Shown in pieces: positions 6,717 through 12,800 of a stretch of DNA of 13,720 nt. Below the pieces are notes generated by a model, which searched no databases, was not told the origin of the DNA, and saw only the letters and a program-made list of their open reading frames with translations. Each line of letters opens with the position of its first letter. Positions within the stretch are counted from its first letter, which is position 1. Origin of the DNA: an uncultured beta proteobacterium (GTDB taxonomy: Bacteria > Pseudomonadota > Gammaproteobacteria > Burkholderiales > Burkholderiaceae_B); assembly GCA_903924715.1 (NCBI GenBank), contig CAIYCP010000607.1:1-13720 (forward strand), read 5' to 3'. The position numbers and the translations under genes were made by a program.

Positions 6717-8538
6717 GACTTCCGCCTTTGACATCAAAGAGTTTTTGGCGCGGCTGCCGCATTTGCCTGGCGTGTATCGCCACATTGATGTTGCTGGCGA
6801 AGTTCTTTATGTGGGCAAGGCGCGCGATTTAAAAAAGCGCGTGGCTTCTTATTTTCAAAAGACGCCCTCGAGCCCTCGGATCGGGCATATGGTGGCCCGG
6901 GTCACCAACATCGAGGTGACAGTTACGCGGTCAGAGGCTGAAGCACTCATCCTCGAAAACAATCTGATTAAAAGTTTGCGACCGCGCTACAACATTTTGT
7001 TTCGCGACGATAAGTCGTACCCCTATCTGATGTTGTCTGCCCATGCTGCGCCACGCATTGCCTACTATCGTGGTTCGACACAAAAAAAAGGGCAGTTCTT
7101 CGGGCCCTATCCCAGTGCGTGGGCGGTTCGCGAAACCATACAGATTTTGCAGAAAGTGTTTCGGTTACGAACGTGTGAAGATTCGGTGTATTCGAACCGC
7201 TCGCGTCCCTGCTTGCTGCATCAAATTGGGTGTTGCTCAGCACCCTGCGTCGATGAGATTTCTTCTGAGGCCTATGCGCAAGACGCTGACCGTGCCGCAC
7301 GTTTTTTAAATGGCGAAACTCAACAGATTATGGGAGACCTCGAGGCGCGCATGCTCTTGGCCTCGCAGGCGCTAGAGTTTGAGCAGGCGGCGTTACTACG
7401 CGACCAAATGGGGGCGCTTGCCAAAGTCTTGCATCAGCAAACCATGGAAGATGCCGATCAAAGTGACACCGATATCATTGTGGTCGCGTCTGCAGGTGGG
7501 CGAGTTTGCGTGAATCTAGCGATGGTTCGCGGTGGCCGGCATTTGGGGGATCGTGCATTTTTTCCCACGCACACCGATGGCGACTCTGCGGCACAAGTGC
7601 TTGAAGTTTTTATTGCCCAACATTACTTGGATCACCCGTTGCCGGCGGCAGTGGTGGGCTCACATGCTTTACCAGACGCTGAATTGATCGATCTGCTTGC
7701 TGAATCACGTAGCAGCAAGTCGCGTTTTATCAGTCGTCCGCAGGGGGTGAGGCGGGCCTGGCTTGAGCAGGCAACACGCAATGCTGAGATGGCCTTAGCA
7801 AACGCCTTGTCAGAAACCGGTGCGCGCAGTGCGCGAACCCTTGCGCTGGCTGAAGCGCTTGAGCTTGATACTGATCCAGTCGTACTTGAGGCCTTGCATA
7901 TTGAGTGCTTCGATATCAGTCACACTGCGGGCGAGGCCACGCAGGCCTCGTGCGTGGTCTTTGCGCATCACGCCATGCAGCCTTCGCTCTATCGTCGCTA
8001 CAACATTGCCGGGATTACCCCGGGCGATGACTATGCGGCGATGCGACAGGTGCTGACGCGCCGCTTTGGTAAGGTGGCCGATGGTGAGGCGGTGATGCCT
8101 GGCTTGGTGCTGATTGACGGTGGCAAAGGTCAGGTCGAAATTGCGCGACAGGTCTTCGTTGAGCTGGGTTTGGACATCGGTGTTTTAGTTGGTGTGGCCA
8201 AAGGGGATCATCGTAAGGTCGGTCTCGAAACCTTAATTTTTGCCGATGGTCGAGCCTCGCAGGCGCTTGGGCAAGAGTCGGCGGCGCTGATGCTGATTGC
8301 GCAGATTCGTGACGAAGCGCACCGTTTTGCGATTACGGGCATGCGGGCGAAGCGGGCAAAAACCCGCAATGTGTCGAGACTCGAAGATATTGATGGAATT
8401 GGGGCTAAGCGCAGGCAGCGTTTATTGGCGCGTTTTGGTGGCTTTAGTGGGGTGGCCAACGCCAGTATCGAGGATCTGACTTCGGTTGAGGGGATTTCCC
8501 CCGAGTTGGCTGAGCGCCTGTATTTTGCCTTGCGTTGA
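6703..8538 (+). CDS. uvrC: Excinuclease ABC subunit C
   Basis: A 611-residue nuclease that makes both incisions in nucleotide excision repair, with UvrA and UvrB. Domains: GIY-YIG nuclease (about 20-100, with GVYRH, LYVGKA and Glu80 in SEAEALILEN), a cysteine region (158-182), a UvrB-binding UVR helix pair (about 205-240), an RNase H-like nuclease (about 395-545) with Asp404 (ECFDISH), Asp472 (LIDGGKGQ) and His540 (RDEAHRF), and tandem helix-hairpin-helix motifs at the end (IDGIGAKRRQRLL, VEGISPELAERLY). Cys158, Cys170, Cys178 and Cys182 reproduce the 12-8-4 spacing of the four E. coli cysteines reported to hold an iron-sulfur cluster. The ATG at 6703 is chosen over TTG 6682 and GTG 6694 because it gives the family N-terminus; it lies inside the end of nagZ, so coupling is likely. 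Confidence 0.97.
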   Translation: MSEPETSAFDIKEFLARLPHLPGVYRHIDVAGEVLYVGKARDLKKRVASYFQKTPSSPRIGHMVARVTNIEVTVTRSEAEALILENNLIKSLRPRYNILFRDDKSYPYLMLSAHAAPRIAYYRGSTQKKGQFFGPYPSAWAVRETIQILQKVFRLRTCEDSVYSNRSRPCLLHQIGCCSAPCVDEISSEAYAQDADRAARFLNGETQQIMGDLEARMLLASQALEFEQAALLRDQMGALAKVLHQQTMEDADQSDTDIIVVASAGGRVCVNLAMVRGGRHLGDRAFFPTHTDGDSAAQVLEVFIAQHYLDHPLPAAVVGSHALPDAELIDLLAESRSSKSRFISRPQGVRRAWLEQATRNAEMALANALSETGARSARTLALAEALELDTDPVVLEALHIECFDISHTAGEATQASCVVFAHHAMQPSLYRRYNIAGITPGDDYAAMRQVLTRRFGKVADGEAVMPGLVLIDGGKGQVEIARQVFVELGLDIGVLVGVAKGDHRKVGLETLIFADGRASQALGQESAALMLIAQIRDEAHRFAITGMRAKRAKTRNVSRLEDIDGIGAKRRQRLLARFGGFSGVANASIEDLTSVEGISPELAERLYFALR

Positions 8539-8576
8539 AACCTAGTTGTCACCCTTAAGTGGGTTAGCATATTGCC

Positions 8577-9149
8577 ATGCCTCTTAATCTACCTATTCTG
8601 CTGACCTGGTTACGTATTGCCATGATTCCTTTGGTGATCGGGCTGTTTTATTTGCCTGATGCCTGGATGTCCTTGCCGGTTCGCGATGCCTGGGCGGCCG
8701 CTGCCTTTATCCTGGCCGCCTTAACCGACTGGTTCGACGGTTGGTTGGCCAGGCGCTGGAATCAAACCTCAGCCTTTGGTGCTTTTTTAGATCCAGTCGC
8801 CGACAAGCTGATGGTCTCTGCCGCCTTACTCGCGTTGCTCAATCTTGATCGGGTGGATGTCATGATTGCGCTGATTATTATTGGTCGCGAAATTACGATT
8901 TCGGCCTTACGCGAGTGGATGGCTCAACTCGGAGCGAGCGCCAGTGTTGCGGTGCATTGGCTTGGCAAGTTCAAGACTGCGGCTCAGATGATTGCAATCC
9001 CTTGCTTGCTCTATCACGCTAACCTCTGGGGGATTCCAGTTGCGCGCGTCGGCCAGGTGTTGATCGTAGTCGCTGCTATTTTGACAGTCTGGTCGATGCT
9101 GTATTACTTACGTCGAGCCTGGCCCGTGATTCTCGAAAAAACCACGTAA
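8577..9149 (+). CDS. pgsA: CDP-diacylglycerol--glycerol-3-phosphate 3-phosphatidyltransferase
   Basis: A 190-residue inner-membrane enzyme that makes phosphatidylglycerol phosphate, the committed step to phosphatidylglycerol and cardiolipin. It has the complete CDP-alcohol phosphatidyltransferase signature with exact spacing: Asp51, Asp54-Gly55, Ala58-Arg59, Gly68, Asp72 and Asp76. The N-terminus NLPILLTWLRIAMIP is typical, and about six hydrophobic helices are visible. It starts 38 bases after uvrC with only a weak ribosome site. In many proteobacteria pgsA follows uvrC, as here, and is followed by tRNA genes; I see no tRNA downstream. It closes the housekeeping run; the next 56 bases contain no convincing terminator. 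Confidence 0.96.
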   Translation: MPLNLPILLTWLRIAMIPLVIGLFYLPDAWMSLPVRDAWAAAAFILAALTDWFDGWLARRWNQTSAFGAFLDPVADKLMVSAALLALLNLDRVDVMIALIIIGREITISALREWMAQLGASASVAVHWLGKFKTAAQMIAIPCLLYHANLWGIPVARVGQVLIVVAAILTVWSMLYYLRRAWPVILEKTT

Positions 9150-9205
9150 CGCCGCGCTGCAGGGTGCGCACTGTCGCACGTTGACTGTCCCTCTTTTGTC
9201 GGCAT

Positions 9206-9219
9206 TTGATCTAGATCAA
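9206..9219 (+). promoter_or_regulatory. FNR/Anr-type box upstream of the reduced ccoI gene
   Basis: TTGATCTAGATCAA is a perfect match to the FNR/Anr consensus TTGAT-N4-ATCAA. Its centre is 9212.5. A -10-like hexamer TAAGAT at 9242-9247 lies at the spacing expected for a class II FNR-activated promoter (box centred at -41.5), placing the transcription start at about 9254, on the first ATG of the gene. This predicts induction under low oxygen, as is normal for cbb3 assembly genes. Confidence 0.85.
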
Positions 9220-9253
9220 TACGCCACCATTTGCTAGAAATTAAGATTTAGGC

Positions 9254-10240
9254 ATGATGCCGAGATCTAGTTTCAGCCCCCAATTCGCCGAGGTACCTGT
9301 TGCGCCAGAGTCGCTTGCGACCAAGCGTCGAGCTTTGGTGCGCCTCGGTTTAGCTTGGCTTGCCATGATGCAGGTGATGATGTTCGCCTTGCCCGGCTAT
9401 CTTCGGCACGAGGCGGGCGGTCAAGAGAGCCTTGAAGTGCTGGATTGGGCCATTTTTTTGATGAACTGGGCCAGCCTGACGCTCACGATCCCGGTGGTGC
9501 TGTATTCGGCATGGCCGATCTGGCGTGGCAGCGCTCAAGCCGTCTGCGGGCGTCGTATCACCATGGATATTCCAGTCGCGATCAGTCTGTTTGTCGCCTT
9601 TGTTCCGAGTGTGATTGCCACTTTTAGGGGCTCGGGCGAGGTGTACTTTGATTCAATCACTATGTTCGTCGCATTTTTGTTGACAGCACGTTACATCGAA
9701 CAGCGGGCGCGTTTAGCGAATCTAAGCACAAACGATCACAGCACACTTGCGAGCTTTAGTTCTTCTTTGCTAACTCAGGCGAATCGTGTCGCGACGCTAT
9801 TCGTGTCTGTTCAGTTGGTTGCGGCCTGTGTGATCGCGATCAGCTGGTGGGTCATCGCGCCTGCGCAAGCGTGGTCTGTTTTAGTCTCGCTGCTTGTGAT
9901 GAGCTGCCCTTGTGCCTTGTCTTTAGCGGCACCTGTTTCGTTGGCCGCACTTCAGCTCAATCTCGCCGTGGGCGAACCTCTATCGCTCTTAGAGCGTGAT
10001 GCCTTGCTTGCGCGCACGACGCGTATGACACGTCAAAACCTGTATGGCGCTTTGGCTTGGCATGTGCTCACCATGCCGCTTGCGGCCTTAGGTTGGGTAA
10101 CGCCTTGGCTGGCTGCGTTGTCGATGCTGTTTTCTTCGGCAGCCGTACTGCTCAATGCTTGGCGCTTATCGCGTTCAAGAAGCATGCCTTTTAGTCGACG
10201 GGGGCACATCGCAGCGTTGCCCAATCATCTTCAGACTTAA
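9254..10240 (+). CDS. CcoI/FixI-like protein reduced to the P1B-ATPase membrane core (no catalytic domains)
   Basis: A 328-residue membrane protein in the ccoI position, before ccoS and ccoN. CcoI normally pumps Cu(I) for cbb3 oxidase and is over 700 residues. All eight P1B-type helices can be traced: 1 with MMQVMM (38-43); 2 (64-90); 3 after GRRITMDIPVA (99-109); 4 in EVYFDSITMFVAFLLTARYIE (129-149); 5 (178-201); 6 with SCPCALSLAAP (217-227); 7 (262-285); 8 with SMLFSSAAVLLNAWRL (290-305). Missing are the N-terminal HMA domain, the TGE actuator domain (helix 4 joins helix 5 by a Ser/Thr-rich linker of about 23 residues) and the whole phosphorylation/ATP-binding domain (no DKTGT; helix 6 joins helix 7 by about 25 residues). 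The frame is intact. Helix 7 has Trp-His (269-270) where copper ATPases have Tyr-Asn. ATP-driven pumping is therefore not possible by this chain alone. Possible roles are a passive copper conduit, an assembly scaffold, or the membrane half of a split pump. Alternative starts: ATG 9257 or TTG/GTG near 9335. Confidence 0.85.
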   Translation: MMPRSSFSPQFAEVPVAPESLATKRRALVRLGLAWLAMMQVMMFALPGYLRHEAGGQESLEVLDWAIFLMNWASLTLTIPVVLYSAWPIWRGSAQAVCGRRITMDIPVAISLFVAFVPSVIATFRGSGEVYFDSITMFVAFLLTARYIEQRARLANLSTNDHSTLASFSSSLLTQANRVATLFVSVQLVAACVIAISWWVIAPAQAWSVLVSLLVMSCPCALSLAAPVSLAALQLNLAVGEPLSLLERDALLARTTRMTRQNLYGALAWHVLTMPLAALGWVTPWLAALSMLFSSAAVLLNAWRLSRSRSMPFSRRGHIAALPNHLQT

Positions 10241-10251
10241 CAAAAGCTTCG

Positions 10252-10428
10252 ATGGAAATCCTTTACTTACTGTTGCCCTTGTCACTGGCCATCGTTGCAT
10301 GCATTGGCGCCGTGCTCTGGTGGGCAGTCTTTTCTGGGCAGTATGACGATGCCGAGCAGGCAGGACGTTCAATTTTGTACGACGACGATCGCATGATCAC
10401 TCGATCAGTTGATCCAGATCAAAGCTGA
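10252..10428 (+). CDS. ccoS: Cytochrome cbb3 oxidase assembly protein CcoS
   Basis: A 58-residue protein starting MEILYLLLPLSLAIVACIG: one N-terminal transmembrane helix (about 3-27, ending VLWWAVFSGQYDD), followed by a short acidic tail with RSILYDDD. This matches CcoS, a small membrane protein needed to obtain an active, cofactor-loaded cbb3 oxidase. The helix ending in WAVxSGQYDD and the following ILYDDD are the family hallmarks. It starts 11 bases after the reduced ccoI gene and is probably co-transcribed with it; the ribosome site is weak. Its last codons (Val-Asp-Pro-Asp-Gln) contain the FNR box of the next gene. Confidence 0.93.
   Translation: MEILYLLLPLSLAIVACIGAVLWWAVFSGQYDDAEQAGRSILYDDDRMITRSVDPDQS
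10409..10422 (+). promoter_or_regulatory. FNR/Anr-type box of the ccoNOQP operon, inside the ccoS coding end
   Basis: TTGATCCAGATCAA matches TTGAT-N4-ATCAA perfectly. It is centred at 10415.5, and the hexamer CATGAT at 10445-10450 has exactly the same offset from the box centre as in the upstream promoter. This predicts class II activation and a transcription start near 10457. The box is fully within ccoS codons. Confidence 0.88.
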
Positions 10429-10487
10429 CATTTGCCGCATTAGGCATGATGTCATCATCACGATTCATGAGACACGAGGCGCCAATC

Positions 10488-11954
10488 ATGACCAGTACCA
10501 CGGCAGTTAAAACAGAAATTTTTAATTACGGCGTTGTTCGACAATTTGCCATCATGACCGTCGTGTGGGGCGTAGTGGGCATGCTAGTGGGCGTCATCAT
10601 CGCCGCACAGCTCATGTGGCCGCAGTTAAATTTTGACATTCCCTGGCTGACCTACGGACGCCTGCGACCCCTGCATACCAATGCGGTGATCTTTGCCTTC
10701 GGGGGCAGTGCGCTGTTCGCTTCCTCCTACTACGTCGTGCAGCGCACCTGTCAGGCACGACTGTTTTGCGCAAAGTTAGCGGCTTTTACGTTTTGGGGTT
10801 GGCAACTTGTGATTGTGGCAGCGGCGATCACCTTGCCGTTAGGGATCACCACCAGTAAAGAATATGCCGAGCTCGAGTGGCCAATCGATATCTTAATCAC
10901 GCTCGTTTGGGTTGCATATGCGATCGTGTTCTTTGGCACAATCGTCAAACGAAAAGTTAAGCATATTTACGTCGCAAACTGGTTCTTTGGCTCATACATC
11001 CTGACCATCGCGATTTTGCATATCGTCAACAATATTGAAATACCCGTATCGATCTGGAAGTCTTACTCTGCCTACGCAGGCGTTCAAGATGCCATGGTGC
11101 AGTGGTGGTACGGCCATAACGCAGTAGGCTTTTTCTTAACAACGAGCTTTTTGGGGATGATGTATTACTTCGTACCCAAGCAGGCCGAACGTCCGATTTA
11201 TTCCTATCGTTTATCGATCGTACATTTTTGGGCCTTGGCCTTCACGTATATGTGGGCGGGGCCCCATCATCTTCTTTACACGTCGTTACCGGATTGGACT
11301 CAATCTCTGGGTATGGTGTTTTCGCTGATCTTGCTGGCGCCCTCATGGGGTGGAATGATTAACGGCATCATGACGCTTTCGGGTGCTTGGTATAAATTGC
11401 GCACCGATCCAATCTTGAAGTTCATGGTGGTTTCGCTCTCGTTCTACGGCATGTCAACCTTTGAAGGTTCGATGATGTCGATTCGCACCGTCAATGCGTT
11501 GTCGCATTACACCGACTGGACAGTCGGGCATGTGCATTCGGGCGCGCTAGGCTGGGTTGCCATGATTACGTTTGGCATGTTGTATTACTTGATCCCTCGA
11601 CTCTGGGGTCGCGAAAAAATGTATAGCGTCAAACTCATTGAAGTGCATTTCTGGATCGCAACGATTGGTGTGGTGTTGTATATCGCCGCCATGTGGATTG
11701 CAGGAGTGATGCAAGGTTTGATGTGGCGTGCGACTGAATTGGATGGATCGCTCACCTACAGTTTTGTCGAATCCGTCAAATCGACTGCACCGTTCTATTT
11801 CATTCGACTCCTGGGTGGTTTGCTTTACTTGAGTGGGATGCTTCTGATGGCCTACAACGTATTTAAGACTGTTGTTGGGCAGACAGCGGTGAACCCAGTC
11901 GTACCTGGCGCGACTGAGTCAAGTACTCAAACACCCATCTTGGCACAGGCCTGA
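10488..11954 (+). CDS. ccoN: Cytochrome cbb3 oxidase subunit I
   Basis: A 488-residue, twelve-helix haem-copper oxidase subunit that reduces oxygen to water at high affinity in the inner membrane. All cofactor residues are present at a constant offset of three from P. stutzeri CcoN: low-spin haem b ligands His63 and His350, haem b3 ligand His348 (VGHVHSG), CuB ligands His210, His260 and His261, the cross-linked Tyr254 in helix VII, and Glu326 near the active site. I chose the ATG at 10488 because CGAGG lies eight bases upstream and because the predicted transcription start near 10457 excludes the earlier in-frame ATGs at 10446 and 10449. It is the first gene of the FNR-boxed ccoNOQP operon; ccoO starts 10 bases after its stop. 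Confidence 0.97.
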   Translation: MTSTTAVKTEIFNYGVVRQFAIMTVVWGVVGMLVGVIIAAQLMWPQLNFDIPWLTYGRLRPLHTNAVIFAFGGSALFASSYYVVQRTCQARLFCAKLAAFTFWGWQLVIVAAAITLPLGITTSKEYAELEWPIDILITLVWVAYAIVFFGTIVKRKVKHIYVANWFFGSYILTIAILHIVNNIEIPVSIWKSYSAYAGVQDAMVQWWYGHNAVGFFLTTSFLGMMYYFVPKQAERPIYSYRLSIVHFWALAFTYMWAGPHHLLYTSLPDWTQSLGMVFSLILLAPSWGGMINGIMTLSGAWYKLRTDPILKFMVVSLSFYGMSTFEGSMMSIRTVNALSHYTDWTVGHVHSGALGWVAMITFGMLYYLIPRLWGREKMYSVKLIEVHFWIATIGVVLYIAAMWIAGVMQGLMWRATELDGSLTYSFVESVKSTAPFYFIRLLGGLLYLSGMLLMAYNVFKTVVGQTAVNPVVPGATESSTQTPILAQA

Positions 11955-11964
11955 GGAGCACATC

Positions 11965-12627
11965 ATGGCACAAGAAAAAACAAGTTTTTTTTCGCACGCT
12001 ACGCTTGAAAAAAATATTGGTTTGATGATTATCTGCAGTATCTTGGTGGTGATGTTTGCCGGTTTAGTGCAAATCGTTCCGCTGTTTTTTCAGCATTCAA
12101 CGACTAAACCTTCTGCAGGTGTTGAGCCTTACGATGCCGTGCGTTTGATGGGGCGCGACCTATACATTCGCGAAGGCTGTGTGGGCTGTCATTCTCAGCA
12201 AATCAGAATGTTACGTGCAGAGGTGCAGCGCTATGGCCCCTATTCTGTAGCAGGGGAGTCAGTGTTTGATCATCCATTTTTATGGGGCTCAAAACGCACC
12301 GGTCCTGATCTCGCACGCATCGGCGAGCGCTACTCAGACGATTGGCATCGCATTCATCTGCGCAATCCACGTGCCGTGGTCCCTGAGTCAAATATGCCAG
12401 GCTACCCTTGGCTTGCCGCGACGATAGTCCGAAGTGATGATATTGGTGATCGAATGCGTGCGTTACGACTGCTCGGGGTGCCTTACACAGAGGCTCAGAT
12501 TAGTGCCGCACCTGCAGCACTCAAAGATAAAACCGAAGAAGACGCGTTGATTGCCTACTTACAAGGGCTTGGCGCGGGTGCGCGTAAAGCGTTACAGGCA
12601 CAGCAGGCCATCTCGGGGGGCAAATAA
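11965..12627 (+). CDS. ccoO: Cytochrome cbb3 oxidase subunit II, monohaem cytochrome c
   Basis: A 220-residue subunit with one N-terminal anchor helix (about 18-42) and a periplasmic cytochrome c domain. The haem-binding CVGCH is at 72-76 and the probable axial methionine is Met144 in SNMPGYPW. The segment RREGC-like YIREGCVGCHSQQIR and GPDLARIG are typical of CcoO/FixO. It passes electrons from CcoP towards the CcoN active site. The ribosome site GAGGAG overlaps the ccoN stop codon, six bases before the ATG, suggesting coupled translation. Its stop and the ccoQ start share one base (TAATG). Confidence 0.97.
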   Translation: MAQEKTSFFSHATLEKNIGLMIICSILVVMFAGLVQIVPLFFQHSTTKPSAGVEPYDAVRLMGRDLYIREGCVGCHSQQIRMLRAEVQRYGPYSVAGESVFDHPFLWGSKRTGPDLARIGERYSDDWHRIHLRNPRAVVPESNMPGYPWLAATIVRSDDIGDRMRALRLLGVPYTEAQISAAPAALKDKTEEDALIAYLQGLGAGARKALQAQQAISGGK

Positions 12628-12800
12628 TGGTCGCTTATCTCAATGCGCTATCAACAGTTTTAGCCATGCTGACTTTTTTTTCAATCGCGTGGTGGGCGTT
12701 TTCAAGCGGGCGTAAACAGGCAAATCACGAAGCGGCGATGTTGCCCTTCGCATTGCCTGATGAAACACAGCCGCACCAACACGAAGGTGGACAGTCATGA
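12627..12800 (+). CDS. ccoQ: Cytochrome cbb3 oxidase small subunit CcoQ
   Basis: A 57-residue single-helix protein beginning MVAYLNALSTVLAMLTFFSI. The helix is followed by WWAFSSGRK and the family motif EAAMLPF (35-41). CcoQ/FixQ stabilises CcoP in the assembled oxidase. The start shares one base with the ccoO stop codon, and the stop overlaps the ccoP start by four bases (ATGA), so all three are translated in close coupling. The C-terminal tail has three histidines in HQHE and nearby; whether they bind metal is unknown. Confidence 0.92.
   Translation: MVAYLNALSTVLAMLTFFSIAWWAFSSGRKQANHEAAMLPFALPDETQPHQHEGGQS

Noticed and set aside
8546..8574. TTGTCA and a -10-like CATATT before pgsA as a promoter
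   Set aside because: The transcript would start just after the pgsA start codon, and the -10 is weak. pgsA is more simply expressed from the upstream run.
9164..9179. Inverted repeat GTGCG/CGCAC after pgsA as a terminator
   Set aside because: Only five base pairs, with no T-run directly after it. The nearest T-rich stretch is over ten bases away.
9830..9843. Third FNR-like palindrome (GTGATCGCGATCAG) inside the reduced ccoI gene
   Set aside because: Its end bases differ from consensus, it lies about 400 bases before the next start codon with no -10 at a suitable place, and it encodes ordinary helix residues. Probably chance.
9254..10240. Frameshifted or interrupted full-length ccoI, with the missing domains in other frames
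   Set aside because: No TGE or DKTGT-like segment appears in any frame here or in the flanking gaps, and the one open frame reads through both junctions into correctly ordered helices. The sequence is missing, not shifted.
10446..10487. Fourteen extra N-terminal residues of CcoN from the ATG at 10446
   Set aside because: The first two ATGs fall in the predicted -10 and upstream of the predicted transcription start, and they lack a ribosome site. The ATG at 10488 has one.
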